From NCBI GenBank assembly GCA_018136815.1, contig CM030935.1, positions 2,836,799 through 2,900,798 on the forward strand: a DNA stretch of 64,000 nucleotides, read 5' to 3'. Made by a program: the position numbers and the translations under genes. The stretch comes from Isochrysis galbana. Lineage: Eukaryota > Haptophyta > Isochrysidales > Isochrysidaceae. Shown piece after piece: positions 21,001-31,878 of this stretch (the first letter of the stretch is position 1; the number at the start of each line of letters is the position of its first letter). The notes below the pieces were generated by a model. It was not told the DNA's origin. It saw only the letters and a list, made by a program, of their open reading frames with translations, and searched no databases.

Positions 21001-22368
21001 CGGATGACGCCTTCAACCAGGTCGGAATGACGGTCCGCAAGGCGCTGGATCCTGAGGCAGCACGACAGCCAGGCTCCTTCAACTCAACATCACCGGACGG
21101 TCTGTGGAATTCTGCCTATGACTTCGTCGAGTCTTATGGCCAGGTACCCCACACCGGTCGCCAAGGCACCGCGTGCGTGCGAACCCCGGAAAGTCCCCGA
21201 ACCGATATCTTTGGAACCGCCCTCACTCTCTCTGACCGGCCGTTCTTGTCCGAGCTGTGGCCCGACCTCGACTGTTGCCCTATGCGGCCAAGTGTGGCTG
21301 ACACAGAGGCAAAGCAAATGGCACGATCACGTCAACTTGAGGTGTTCCTCGATTACGTTTGTTTCAAGACGTCCAATACTGCCGAGCACTTGTACGTTGC
21401 CAGATAGCCAGCCCAGAGCCTCTCGCGATGCACGCAATTTTGGAGACTGGGCAAACTGCGCCCATACCTCCACCCTCATGGACTCCTGTTGCGGCCTTTG
21501 CAGGTTGGAGCGCTCATTTGCCGGCTCCTTCTCGCCCGCCGATCTCGCCCTGAAGGAGGAACTGGAGGAGCTAATCCGTGGATTGCAGAGCAATCCCGCT
21601 GCATTCCGCGCCGATGCATTTCGGCAGGTTGAGGAAATGCTCCAACGCCTTGGATTTCCGAGTGAGATGCTTAGTCTGGACTTAAATGTTCGAGGCGTCA
21701 CACGAGGCGATGGCACAGGGGCTAAAGCAAATCCAGCGCCACGGCAACCCGCGCCTCGCATGGCCGCTACCAAGGCGGTGGCACTTTCGGCCCCCATTGT
21801 GGTGGACAAGAGTAGCGCCGGATCCTCGCTAGCAGAGCGGTCGCCCGAGGAAGCGGCCGATTCGTCAGCGCATGGGTGGCGAAACCCGCCGCCTAATCCT
21901 CAATTCCCGGTTATTAGTGGCAGCGCGCCCTCATCAGCGCAGGCTGCGGAAAACTACACTTCACACGTATCGAGCTTGGGGTTGGCACTCCCATCATGGC
22001 TCAGGCCTCTGCGAGTGCTTGCAGCGCGAATTTTCGGGTTGTTGGCCAACCTCATCGATACACTGCGGATGCGCGGCCGCATGGACTTGCAAAAGCATCC
22101 AGTAGAGTCTCGTCCCAAACACAAGCAACATCACTCCCCCGGTAAACCATTAGATGTGCGATCGGCGAATAGACGAACCTCTCCAACCACATGTCGAGCG
22201 AATGCCGATGAGTGCTGTGTGCCGAAGAAATGTTTTGGCAACCTAGGCGGGTATTGCGAGCATTTCGTAGCCAAACTCGTCGAGCGCTTGGGCTCTTTCG
22301 CTTCACGTTCGCTAGTATTCGGGCTAAGACGGTGGCGGCCTCGACCGTCTTCCGAAGAATTTAACTGA
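21001..22368 (+). CDS. Partial multi-exon gene of unknown function
   Basis: Directly after the gap a protein-like exon reads DDAFNQVGMTVRKALDPEAA then LWNSAYDFVESYGQ, ending at a GTACCC donor at 21144. A second coding block at about 21500-21760 reads LERSFAGSFSPADLALKEEL, then LIRGLQSNPAAFRADAFRQV and LQRLGFPSEMLSLDLN, a helical stretch preceded by a TTTGCAG acceptor near 21504. The frame stays open to 22368 with polar sequence and LRPLRVLAARIFGLLANLID. The phase of the two blocks does not match with the simplest splice, so the structure is unresolved. No family is recognised. The 5' end lies in or beyond the gap. Confidence 0.45.
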
Positions 22369-23087
22369 GAGGAGCCGGTCATCTAACACCCTCGTCATGA
22401 AACACGGAAAGGATGAAGGTGGTCCGGCTGCACATGCCTGTACCATGCAAATATTTATACCCGCTCTCGCGACAGCCCCAACCAGCTACTGGCGACTATC
22501 AGCAACCCTGCTACGATGTACTCTTCTTCTTGCCATGCATTCTGCATGCTCCCGCTTGTTACATTTACCTCCTACTATACCGCTTGTGTGTGAGACATTC
22601 ATGTATGTACTCTTCAATGCTTGGTTGCACACGCATACGCGACCACCGTGCGCTACCCCTAGTGCTTGATTTAGTTGATTGAGCGCGTGGCGCGCACATG
22701 CCACATCCTCACTAGGCCTCGCCTCGTCGAAAGTGGACCGTCAACTGCAGTTTCCTTTTTAACACGACTCCGTATCCGTGTCTGATTCTACAGTTCGCTA
22801 ACCCCCACCCCACCGAGCGCCCACTGTCGTGCGAGCTCTCCGTACTCCGTACACGCACACAAGGGCCATAGACGCAAGCGTCCAACGCGCAAGCGCGCGC
22901 CCACCCCAAGCCACTCATACACATACACATCCCACATCCCCACTCTTGGCTCCCGCCCTCCTACTCATCGCAGACGTTGGATCTCAACGAGCTCCGGACG
23001 TACAGCATGTTCCGTTGTTAGACATGCAACCCAAAAAAATTGAGATGTGCAACCAAGAACCAAGAATAATTGAGACAGCTGGGGCTA
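22369..23087. other. Intergenic, no gene seen
   Basis: Moderate GC with CACACA-type runs near 22850-22940. Nothing recognisable on either strand. Confidence 0.45.
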
Positions 23088-23106
23088 GAGGAGCAGGGTG
23101 CAAGCA

Positions 23107-24067
23107 TAATAATAATAAAACAACTGAGCGTTAGTACCACTACTCCCACTAGCCCGGTACTATCACGACACCCTTCAGCGCACCTGCCCGTACGCCTTGA
23201 CGTGTGTTCGTGTGTTGTCACTAGAAGACAGTCTAGAAGACACATACGCATATGCACCCCTACGAATCTCCCCCCTCGCAAACCCCCGGCTCCCATTATA
23301 ACTCCCCACAAGCTACAATGAGGGAAAACCCATTGAGGCGGACCGACCTACGTCGGGCGTCTCTCCGGGAAAAAGCACCGGGGGGAGGGGGGGGGGCTCT
23401 CGTCGTGAAGAAGAACGGCCCTTACAGCTCTCGCCGCGAGCGATCCTCGAGAAATAAAAGACTGCGCCTCGAGATACCTGCCACAGTGGTTCCCTTAGGC
23501 GTCTTGAGTCTCTCCCTCCTCATCTTTCTCCTGTCGCCAGCCGCCCCTCTCCGCCCATTTGCTAACGCAAACAGGTCTCGTTTCTCACCACACTCCATCG
23601 GGGGGGTTGCAAATCCCCCCCTCTCCCTCGCTTCGCTCTCTTCCACCTCTCTCCCTGCGGCGCGTCGCCATGCGGCGCGCCACGGCCTGCTCTCAGAGGT
23701 CCTTCAGGGGCACCCAGGGGGCCAGCAAGGGCAGCTCAGGGGGCAGTGGAGGCTGGGGCTCAGCCCCTGGCCCCCCCCTGCCTCTCCCTCTCTCGCCTCG
23801 CTGGGCCCTGGGTGCCGCCCAGAGGCCCCTGTCTGCCTGGCGACCAGAGGTGGGGGGGGGGAGTCAGTACGAGAGCAGGCCCATGCGGGCCTGGGAGTGC
23901 GGCTCGCGACCCGCGCCCACTAGGGGTCTGGGTGGTTGTGATGAATGCCCTGCTCATGCCAGAAGGCAGAGCATGGGGTTGACCGACAGGCCCCCCGGAG
24001 GGGAGTTGGTGCCTGAGAGGGGGGACGCGAGGCGCCCCCCCATGCTGAACTAAGTATAAACTTAGTT
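23107..24067 (-). mobile_element. Hairpin-capped short retroelement, copy H3
   Basis: The element is 961 bp on the minus strand. It lies between perfect 19-bp direct repeats GAGGAGCAGGGTGCAAGCA at 23088-23106 and 24068-24086. The 5' hairpin is at 24047-24068 (GAACTAAGT, ATAA, ACTTAGTTG). An ATGGGG follows at 24041-24043. The 3' end reads CAGTTGTTTTATTATTATTAT. The interior (23600-24040) is a diverged relative of H1/H2, with the same order of CTCAGGGGGCAG, CTGCCTCTCCCTC and a G-run. The intact duplication implies a relatively recent insertion, though its sequence differs most from H1 and H2. Confidence 0.83.
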
Positions 24068-24086
24068 GAGGAGCAGGGTGCAAGCA

Positions 24087-24735
24087 GAAGGTGGGGATCA
24101 CCCTGCTTCAGGTTCCAAGGGGGGTGAGAAGTTATACCCGAGTTGCAGGGGTGCGAGCAAGCCGGAAAAAACCCGGACCTGAGGTTTCGTCCTCTTGCGG
24201 CCATTTCAACATTTCAAGCATTTGCATTGCTAGCGCATCGAGAGCGGAGAGGATGAGGATGTGGTTGTGTCTATTTGGATGCCATGGTTGTGCCATCCTA
24301 AATTTAAGCTTGTACCGGATGCCATATTCATACAACGTACTGTACGCTTACTATTGCTATGAGTATGGGACTCCGAGTGCTAATCACTGATCACCAATCG
24401 CAATAGGTTCATTAGGACATCGCGCCACATCTAGGTAACAATAGATTCCTAGGTCCCTAGGGCCTATCGAGAATGTCTCCTCGATCGTGAGAGTCACGCG
24501 CAAGCAGCAAGGAAATGCCTTGCAAACCTCTGGCGAACTTGGTACTGCTCCATGCACGGAGCCATTAGGTATTGGGTTCTGGTATCAGGCGAGGCTGTAG
24601 TTGGCAGCGCTTCAGATTGCCGAGGAAGCGACAAAGAGGATGCGTCCCATACTTATAGAATATGACATCCAAATAGACACAAGCATGGCGCTGGAGGAAC
24701 AGCCGTGTGCGTCGTCGCCAAACTAAATGTCCACA
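24087..24735. repeat. Spacer with a 17-bp inverted repeat
   Basis: TTGTGTCTATTTGGATG (24267-24283) and its exact reverse complement (about 24667-24683) are some 380 bp apart and could be ends of a small inverted-repeat element, though no target duplication is clear. ACCTGAGGTTTCGTC at 24175-24190 is also seen, with changes, near 42258. Confidence 0.45.
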
Positions 24736-26340
24736 TTAGACAGACAGCCGCTCCGATGCGCGAGGAAGCGAAGATCTTTGAGGCGACGCCTGCGCCAACC
24801 GTGCCTGCCACGAATGTTTGGCCCTCTTCGCTCCCATGCCACCATCTGGAGAGCGCAACTCCTCAGCATTACAACTCTCGGGGCCGTGCGTGGGCCAGTC
24901 TCCTGCCATGCCATTGTCGGGCTCCATCTCAAGAGAGCTGTCAACTGTGGAAAAGCTGTCAGAGCTTTCTCGGGCGGATGCCGTCCGTAGTGATAGCGAT
25001 GGGGCGGAAGAAGCGGTCCGTAGGGAAATCGACGGTGCAGACGAAAAGCTGCCCACGGCCCGCTGCTCGGGCGCACCAGATAAAGGCGTGGGGCGAATGC
25101 CTACTTGGGCGCTCGCTGTCCGGGAGACGAGCAGAGAGGCCGACGAGGCGCTCAGAGAGGCGGAGAACCTCGTGGGGCCGCATAGTAAATCGCGAGGCTG
25201 GGGAGGCTGGTCGTGCGCGTTTTCTAGCTTTGCTGACTGCTCTGCGTCGCCAAAACCCGCCGGCACCACGAGGCCGTCCATCTCTCTTGCTGTGGAGCGC
25301 GTGCCTGTACTCGGTAGCAACGAGCCTCCGCGACTGCGAGCGCGCTGCAGCGCAGGGCGCATTTCACACTTGAGGGCCTCCTCGCTGGTACCCGGGTGCC
25401 GGGTCGCCGATGTTGATCCAGCCGATGCAAGCCACTCGGTTGCAATTGGCGCGAATTCACCGGCACTCGGGCTCAACTCAGCCACGGGCGTCGACACCAC
25501 GTCAAGCTTCAGTGGCCAATAGACGCCCGATTCACGGCCCGAAGGCGATGTCCAGCATCGCGAGCGCAGTTCATCACGCCGATCGAGGAGCCCTGGATGA
25601 TACGGGCTTTCGTGCGGGGGCGTGGCCTCATCTGAAGGGTTTACATCGGAATCATCGGAACGGCTCGACCCATGTAAGAGCGCCTCGTGCGTCCCGGGAC
25701 CAGAGAACTCAGGGTCAATTGATGTGCTGCTGCTCTCCAACTCCGGCGAGCGCGTCTCACTCCGAAGAAAGTCACCGAGCTCATCAGGCGTAAGTGACTG
25801 CTTGTGAACCTCTGCTTCCCACCGCCGCCACCGCGTCCCATCGCTCGTCCCACACCTCGCCGATGCCGGCATGCTCCGAGCCTGCTCGACGAGCGTCCCG
25901 CCACTTGGCCACCGCCTCTCCTCGCGCGCGGTCCGCGCCCCAGTCGAGTGGTGTGCCGCACGGTTGGCAGGTCTCTGCCGCTCGGCCCCATCTTCGCAAT
26001 TGCGGCTGGGCCGCCTGATGAGGCCCAGCACGCGCAGCGCAGCCATCATGCGTATGCCGACCGCTCTCCAATTTGAGCCACCCGAGTGCTCGATTGGCAC
26101 CTCTCGCTGCTGGAGGGTGAGTAGCCGGTCGGCGTCGATGATGGGCGGGCGAGTGCGAAGTGCTATCCACCCCATGGCAGCAAGGCGCGAGGCCGGCGTA
26201 TCGCCCGCGTGAGGGCACTGCTCAAGCTCAGAGCATGTTTGGACGCCGTCAGCGGCAGTCTCGGCCTCACGCTCGCGCCGCTGGATCTCGATGGCGATGG
26301 CGGCATGAGCGGTGCTGCCCATCGCGTCGACGCTTGGCAT
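24736..26340 (-). CDS. Ser/Arg-rich hypothetical protein
   Basis: A single open frame encodes 534 residues from the ATG at 26340 (MPSVDAMGSTAHAAIAIEIQ). The N-terminal 100 residues are the most ordered-looking (EIQRREREAETAADGVQ, RLAAMGWIALRTRPPIIDAD). The remainder is rich in Ser, Arg, Pro and Glu and probably disordered. SISLRTASSAPSLSLRTASA near residue 465 is a short internal duplication. No domain is recognised. Support is frame length, a well-placed ATG and composition that differs from its antisense. A CT-rich stretch lies 50-450 bp upstream. Confidence 0.5.
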   Translation of the reverse strand: MPSVDAMGSTAHAAIAIEIQRREREAETAADGVQTCSELEQCPHAGDTPASRLAAMGWIALRTRPPIIDADRLLTLQQREVPIEHSGGSNWRAVGIRMMAALRVLGLIRRPSRNCEDGAERQRPANRAAHHSTGARTAREERRWPSGGTLVEQARSMPASARCGTSDGTRWRRWEAEVHKQSLTPDELGDFLRSETRSPELESSSTSIDPEFSGPGTHEALLHGSSRSDDSDVNPSDEATPPHESPYHPGLLDRRDELRSRCWTSPSGRESGVYWPLKLDVVSTPVAELSPSAGEFAPIATEWLASAGSTSATRHPGTSEEALKCEMRPALQRARSRGGSLLPSTGTRSTAREMDGLVVPAGFGDAEQSAKLENAHDQPPQPRDLLCGPTRFSASLSASSASLLVSRTASAQVGIRPTPLSGAPEQRAVGSFSSAPSISLRTASSAPSLSLRTASARESSDSFSTVDSSLEMEPDNGMAGDWPTHGPESCNAEELRSPDGGMGAKRAKHSWQARLAQASPQRSSLPRASERLSV

Positions 26341-27550
26341 GCGTGTGCGTGAGCTCGCTTGCTTCCCCCCCCCCTCGCCCCCCCCTCTCCTCTCTCTCTC
26401 GCCCCCTTGTGTTGTGGGGATATGGAGGTCCTGATGCCCTCCTCCCTTCCGCCGCGGTTCCCTCCGTCTGTCTCGAGACGGCAGACTTTGCCCGTCCGGC
26501 AACCTCGTACCCTTGCCCAACCACCAACCTCCCCCAACTCCAACCCCCAACTCCCACGACCAGCAAAACCTCTCTTGCTGTCCACCCCTCCCCTCCCCCT
26601 TCCCCCCGCCCACCCCAACCCCGCCCCCTCCTCCCCGCCCTCCTCGCCACCCACACCCAGCCCTCCCTCTGTCCCCTTTCCCCTCCCCCCTCGTCCCCTT
26701 CCCCCGCGAGGGCTACCGCGGGACCGCACGCCTCCCCCCCCCCCCCGCTCTCTCTCTCTCTCACTCTCTCTCTCTCTCTTTCTGCCTCGCTCTCTTTTTC
26801 TCCGTTCTAACGTATTCTGTTGTCTTTCTCCCCCTCTCCTCCGTGTCTCTTTCCACTCTCTCCCCCCCCCAACCTTCCCATCCACCACACACACAGACCG
26901 CCCCCTCTCTCTTTTCTCCTCAATCTAGTAGCCTATTCTGGTAGCCGGGGGGGGAGGGGGGGGGGCTCAGCGCACGCCGCCCGGGCCTGAAGCTCCCAGA
27001 AATCAGGACTTCCGGACCAAATCATACCCACTCCGGACCACCGCCCCTCCCCCTCTCCCCGCTCCGGACCGCCGGTCCCCCCCCCCCCCCCCCGCCTCTC
27101 TCTCCACACCCTCTCACCCTTCCACAGCGCCGCCGCCCGCACCTCCCCCACGCACGACGGCGGCACCTCCGGAGCGCTCCGCCGCCCGACCAGATCGCTT
27201 CGCCTCGCCGCCACAGACAGCCACACAGCCACACCACACACGCGCCGCCATCGCCGCGCGCTCACTCCTAGGCACGGTGCGCCCAACACGCCTTCGATGT
27301 CCGAGCCGCGCAGCATCTCCGCCCGCCTCCGAGCACCTGTGCTTGGAGCGTGGCGGTGCAGCTCCGCCGCGCCACTGGCCGTGAGCGTGCCGCTGTGCTG
27401 TCGGGCGAGGCGCGCCCACCGCAGCGATCGCAGGCAGCGGCCTAGCGCGGCGAGCGGCGGCGAGAGTGGAGCGGCGGGGCGGCGGTGAAGGTGGGAAGGA
27501 AGGGAGGACCGTGGGTGGTGAGGAGCAACATATGCGCGCCGCCGCCGAAC
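26341..27550. other. C/CT-rich upstream region, no supported gene
   Basis: CT runs (26385-26400, 26745-26790), long C runs (27073-27092) and G runs (26947-26966) dominate. Frames on both strands here are Pro/Ser- or Gly/Arg-rich and look compositional. Confidence 0.55.
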
Positions 27551-27554
27551 ACAT

Positions 27555-27568
27555 AGGGCGGTCAAACA
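27555..27568 (+). repeat. AGGGCGGTCAAACA terminal motif, copy 1
   Basis: This 14-mer also occurs at 28160-28173 and, inverted, at 36508-36521 and 56788-56801. The last two and the second are followed inward by CAGGG or GGGCTT. It behaves like the end of an inverted-repeat element. No partner or target duplication is identified for this copy. Confidence 0.5.
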
Positions 27569-27804
27569 CGGCTTAATAAGTACTAATATTGGGGGGGGGT
27601 CGACATTTTTGACCGTGAGCGGAAAGCCCCGGCGAAAGCGGCTCGGAGGGTCTCCCCGCCTTTTCAGAATCCTCGTCCGATAAGACGGTGCGAAGTCCCG
27701 TCGGCCGTCGCCCCCCCCCCCCCCCCTTGCACACGCTCTGGCGGCTCACACGAGCCGAACTGGTCGTCGCTCCCACTGAGAGATGTGTTTCTTTCCAACC
27801 CTAA

Positions 27805-28140
27805 GAACTAAGTTTATATTTGGTTGCGATGGAGCGCGCCGCCGCGACTCCCCTCTCTTCCGGCCCCCCCGCCGAGGGCGGCCCTCCGGCCCACATGGAC
27901 CTGTCGCTGGCAAAGCGGCCGCGTCCGTGTCGCATCCGCGATCGACCTTTTTGTTTTAGAAGTTGTTTGCGTTTCTATGTTCCCTCCTTGCAGGCTAGCC
28001 ACTAGTCACCGTCGCAGGGTCCTACATTCGTCCATTCGCCCTTGTTGCCCTCGCCTCCTTTGCTCCTTTGTCGCCTCCCTTGCCGCCTGCTTGCCCCTCA
28101 CCTGGCTTACCTCCTTGCGTGCTCCTCGCGTTTTAGGCTA
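27805..28140 (+). mobile_element. Hairpin-capped element 5' end, copy H6
   Basis: The hairpin (27805-27826: GAACTAAGT, TTAT, ATTTGGTTG) is followed after two bases by ATGGAGCGCGCCGCC at 27829. The start of that frame, MERAAATPLSSGP, resembles copy H4 (MERAATAPEP). The frame stops at 28005. The 3' end and target duplication were not found. The element may have been truncated by the repeat that begins at 28159. Confidence 0.6.
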
Positions 28141-28158
28141 AGTCGCGCGTTCAGGTAG

Positions 28159-28282
28159 CAGGGCGGTCAAACAGGGCTTTTAACTTCTAAAGGTGAAAAT
28201 TCACTAAGTCAAGATTGAGGTTTTATCGCGAGATCTTAGGATATGCTATTGGAAATGGGTATATTAGGCAGAATCTAATGAG
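28159..28282 (+). repeat. Left arm of an 8.4-kb-spaced inverted repeat
   Basis: These 124 bp are the near-identical reverse complement of 36397-36522. They share CAGGGCGGTCAAAC, AGGGCTTTTAACTTCTAA and TTTATCGCGAGATCTTAGG, with a few substitutions and a 4-bp indel. The heptamer GCGTTCA occurs just outside both arms (28147-28153 and 36527-36533). It could be one DNA transposon with long terminal inverted repeats or two solo elements in opposite orientation. Confidence 0.75.
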
Positions 28283-30041
28283 AAATATGCACATTTTCGA
28301 CGCCATTCAACACACAGACCCCAAAACGTTTTCGCGCTCGTGCGAAATCGACGTCGACCACAAAAGTGCACCACAGGTCGCGCTGTGCGACGCGCGCCTG
28401 CGTTCCCCGGGCACGGTTACCCCCGGGCAGGCAGTACAAAACCCTGCGCGGGCTCACCGCGTCGCCTGCGCCCTCCACCTCGCCCCTGCTACCACGAAGC
28501 GAGCATACCCTATAGTAGCGAAGAATGCGCGCAATACCTCAGAAACAACGATACGTATATACAATTTCAGGGAGAATATATCCCAAGGGACAAATTCTTG
28601 GAAACATGGGACACACTAGTTAGACACGCCACGGAGATATTGACGACGGCAGAAAGCGCGTCCGAAACGGAAAGCGCACATCCACGGCGTGATATAACCG
28701 GCAACTGTCACGACCCGGAGGAACCACAGCCCGAACTACGAATTACGTTAGACGGGGAATACTACGCGAACCTCAAGGGAACGTGGTATGAGGCGGAGCT
28801 CTCATACCTAGGCACACCTATAATCGGGAATAGACTACTCGCCGCACCCATAAACCTAGACATATCCCCACCGGCGAGATGGGGGGAAGGATACAAAACC
28901 AACAAAAGACTAGAATACCCGCTAGCGGACGAGTACACGCTAGACGGCAAAACACCGCTAGACGGCACCGGAGTAGAACATCTAACCGAGGCACTTCAGC
29001 GTAAAGACCGCAAACGCAAACGCCTCACGGGGCCGGCCAAATGGGAGGAAAAACTCCAAATACCCGGGGATACATGGGCGCACCTTGCGCGACTATACAC
29101 CACGCCAATGGTAACGGCGAGGGACATGCACCTACACTTCAAACATATCACACACAGGCGAGTGGGCACGTACAACCGCTTTCCAGACAGAGCCAACACG
29201 TGCCGCATATGTGGGGAAACGGATGAATCCTCGACACACCTAGGCGAGTGCCCCGGGATAACCAACGTCCTAGGCGAACTGAATAAGATCGCACGGTTCA
29301 CACCCGGACTAGAAAGGAGCAGGGAAGAAACCATTGTAGACAACCTATTCATCTACCCGAAGGGAGATGCCCCGAAAGCGATATACGTACTGTACCTATT
29401 AGCGTGGAGATATATAATCACGGACTTCTATAGGATACACTACGACGGCATAAAATTCTCGGAAGAATCAATACTAATAAGAATAATAGAAAGATACACC
29501 ATACTAAGTAAAGCACTCCTCTTCGCACAAGAAACCGACTCGGCGAGAACCGCCCAGGCGGGCATGGGAAGACAGCCCAAGAAAAGGATAGACATGAATG
29601 ACTTGAGACCCGTTTTCAACAGAAACGACAAAGGCGGACTTAAACCCAGCGCGGAGCTAGTGGAGTTAGCCACCAAGCTAAGGATCGTACACGCTGTCGA
29701 GGAGACCGAGGATCAAGGAGACAAAGGAAATTGAAACACAGACACACCAAGCAACATTGCTGATAGAGACAAGGGGAACTAGACGCAACCAAAACGAGCT
29801 AAAAAATGACTAGGCAGACACACACGACAACGACGACAAGTCCAAACGGCCTGCCCGGACCCCACACTCTGAACCAGGCCTCAGGTAGCGCACCGAGGCC
29901 GGACCCCGGAAACCGAAGAAAAAGGAATGAAGGGGGGCAGGGGAAGAGGTGGAGGGAGGGAAGATAAGGGCGGTGTAGATAGAGAAGGGGAGTCCCGTAA
30001 CTAGTAGGTGTGTAGCCCTGAACCTTCAGAAGTTTTTTTTT
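28283..30041 (+). mobile_element. LINE 3' part with C-terminal RT zinc motif
   Basis: The 464-codon frame (28340-29734) becomes protein-like from about 28490. It contains KWEEKLQIPGDTWAHLARLY, HLHFKHITHRRVGTYNRF and the C-x2-C-x8-H-x4-C motif CRICGETDESSTHLGEC, then LLAWRYIITDFYRIHYDG. This is the zf-RVT-like end of a LINE RT, downstream of the catalytic YxDD region, which is missing. The frame ends with LRPVFNRNDKGGLKPSAELV, a segment conserved in the copy at 36 kb. The 3' UTR ends CCTTCAGAAG plus nine T at 30041. The element is 5'-truncated but its remaining frame is intact. Confidence 0.8.
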
Positions 30042-30132
30042 AGGTACGGGCCTGGTCGCCTGGTCGACCTGCGCCAGAGCGGGCGCGATCGGCAGCGCAC
30101 CTGTCCCGCCAGCGGCCAACAAACTTTTGTCA

Positions 30133-30375
30133 GATCGCGTCCTTTCTCTCGCGGAGCGCGGAGAGACCCCCCACGAGACATCTTGGGACCGGAGAATGTT
30201 TTGGACGAATCTTCCTGTCGTCGGCCGAGGAGATGCGGACGGAGAGAGAGAGAGAGAGTCTCGCAGAGCGACTGCAGAACGAGAAGTCGAAGTCATGCCG
30301 GTTTATTACCTTAAACGAGCCAACAATTATAGTAACAGCAAAAACAAAATTCGAATCGCAAATTTCGAGGCCGAA
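30133..30375 (+). repeat. Dispersed repeat R2
   Basis: 243 bp nearly identical to 63337-63583, in direct orientation. Both carry GATCGCGTCCTTT, GAATGTTTTGGACGAATCTT, a short GA run and TTTATTACCTTAAACGAGCC. A diverged copy on the minus strand is at 10432-10650. It ends 160 bp before the ATG at 30536. Confidence 0.85.
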
Positions 30376-30535
30376 ACTCTTATGCGCATCCATGACGGCG
30401 TGCGGAAACTTCCATGCACACGCACGGCGCCCCCGCAGGGGGGACCGATCCACACGCATCTGGCGAAACTCCGGGGTCCTCCCCTCCGCTTCACTCTCCT
30501 CTTCCTCCTCCACAACCTTCCTCGCTCCTTTCGAC

Positions 30536-31087
30536 ATGGGCCAGTACTTTGTCTACATCGCCAAGCGACTTGGTCAGCGCACCTACGAGGAGATCCGCAC
30601 CCCAGCCTTCAGGTTCTGCGAACACATGGAGGAGGGCATGGGCGGCGCCATCCTGGCGATGCTGCTCGTCACAGCCTCTGCCATGGGCCGTGGATGTGGA
30701 GACTTCCGCGTGGATCTGGCCAAGGAACGCTACCCGTCGATGTGGGCACTCATCGAGCCATACATGGGCCGTTGGTGCAAGGCAACCCTCATGCTCGTCG
30801 GCGACTATTCCGACGAGTACGACAGGATCCCCAAGACCAAGTACATTGGAGACGAGGCCGCCGTCGCGTACCTCTGCATGGAATACATCATGGCGGTCGA
30901 CTACGCTGAAACGAATCCCATGGCGCAAGTGCGCCGAACAGCGGGCAAGCTCTACATGCAGGACCGACCAAGCGTCCTCTCACGCATCACAGATCTCGCC
31001 ATCCAAGATCAGCCGAACGACATCGTCGCCATCGAGGAAGAGGGGTGTGAGAAAGAGACGAAGAAGACGAAAACTCAACACCCGTAG
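30536..31087 (+). CDS. Unrecognised 183-residue protein
   Basis: The ATG at 30536 follows a pyrimidine-rich leader and starts MGQYFVYIAKRLGQRTYEEI. The protein has balanced composition and helical segments (GAILAMLLVTASAMG, ERYPSMWALIEPYMGRWCKA, AAVAYLCMEYIMAV) and a charged tail (EEEGCEKETKKTKTQHP). Codon use resembles that of the deacetylase and oxygenase genes. It belongs to no family I recognise. It sits between a LINE and the deacetylase, inside the 8.4-kb inverted-repeat interval, with a dispersed repeat upstream. The frame also extends upstream to 30233 without a better start. Confidence 0.6.
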   Translation: MGQYFVYIAKRLGQRTYEEIRTPAFRFCEHMEEGMGGAILAMLLVTASAMGRGCGDFRVDLAKERYPSMWALIEPYMGRWCKATLMLVGDYSDEYDRIPKTKYIGDEAAVAYLCMEYIMAVDYAETNPMAQVRRTAGKLYMQDRPSVLSRITDLAIQDQPNDIVAIEEEGCEKETKKTKTQHP

Positions 31088-31299
31088 CTGGGGAGTCACT
31101 GCGTGTTGAGAGGAAAGCGCGGGGGGGGGGGGGCAAGCGTTACCACTGTTGTTAATAACTAAAAAGAAAACAGATATGTTGATAAACCACCTGGTCCTCT
31201 TCTGACGGAACGCGACTTGGCTACTCTCTGCTTCTCAAAACAAACATCCCGCATATAGTGCACAACTCAATGGGCCAGGCTAGCTAGCTAGCTAGGTCG

Positions 31300-31550
31300 C
31301 TAGCTCGCCGCGCTCTGCGTTCGTGAGGTGGATTTCCGGTGCCTGGCATCATCAAAGGCTCCCATCTTCAACAGCTCCCACTTCACCTTACCCTTTGTGG
31401 CATGGGGGATGGTGGGGAAGGTCTGAAGGTCTGCGGTCTGCGGATCTGCTTTCTCGCGCACGTAAGCGGCTGCTCTCGTGGCGTCCGTGACGATTCGCGC
31501 GCGCTCATCGGTGAGCAAATCGCGGGCCTGGATAGTGTGCTGGGCCCAGT
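31300..31550 (-). CDS. Orphan 3' exon, unrecognised
   Basis: On the minus strand DWAQHTIQARDLLTDERARI, then AAAYVREKADPQTADLQTFP and KGKVKWELLKMGAFDDARHR reads as ordinary protein and ends at a stop at 31300. Upstream an in-frame TAA is immediately followed by AG, so an acceptor at about 31551 is likely. The preceding exons would lie under the deacetylase gene's 5' region but are not seen, so this may be a relic. No family is recognised. Confidence 0.4.
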
Positions 31551-31878
31551 CACCTTAGGGCTAGCTGGGAGGCTGTCTTTGGGCCATGGGAGGCTGGGGG
31601 AAGGGGGTGTCTTGGTCTTGTCCACGAAGCGCGCTTGTCGCTTGTCCACGAAGCGCCAGCCTCTAGCCATTTAGCGGTTGCGGTCCCGGCAGCCAGAGAG
31701 TGAAAAAACGGGTGGAGCCGCAGGCTGTGGTCGATCGGAGATCGGCCTCGCGCGACCCCTCGCCTCCCGAGCTCTCTCTCCCCTCCCTGCCTGCCTCCCT
31801 CCCCCCGTCCGTCCGTCCGTTCTCCATTCTCTCTGCTACCCGCTCTGCCCGTCTCCGCCCACGCCCTCCTGCTACCCC

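Noticed and set aside
26933-27565. 210-codon minus-strand frame
   Set aside because: Arg/Ala-rich composition with C and G runs, and competing frames on both strands.
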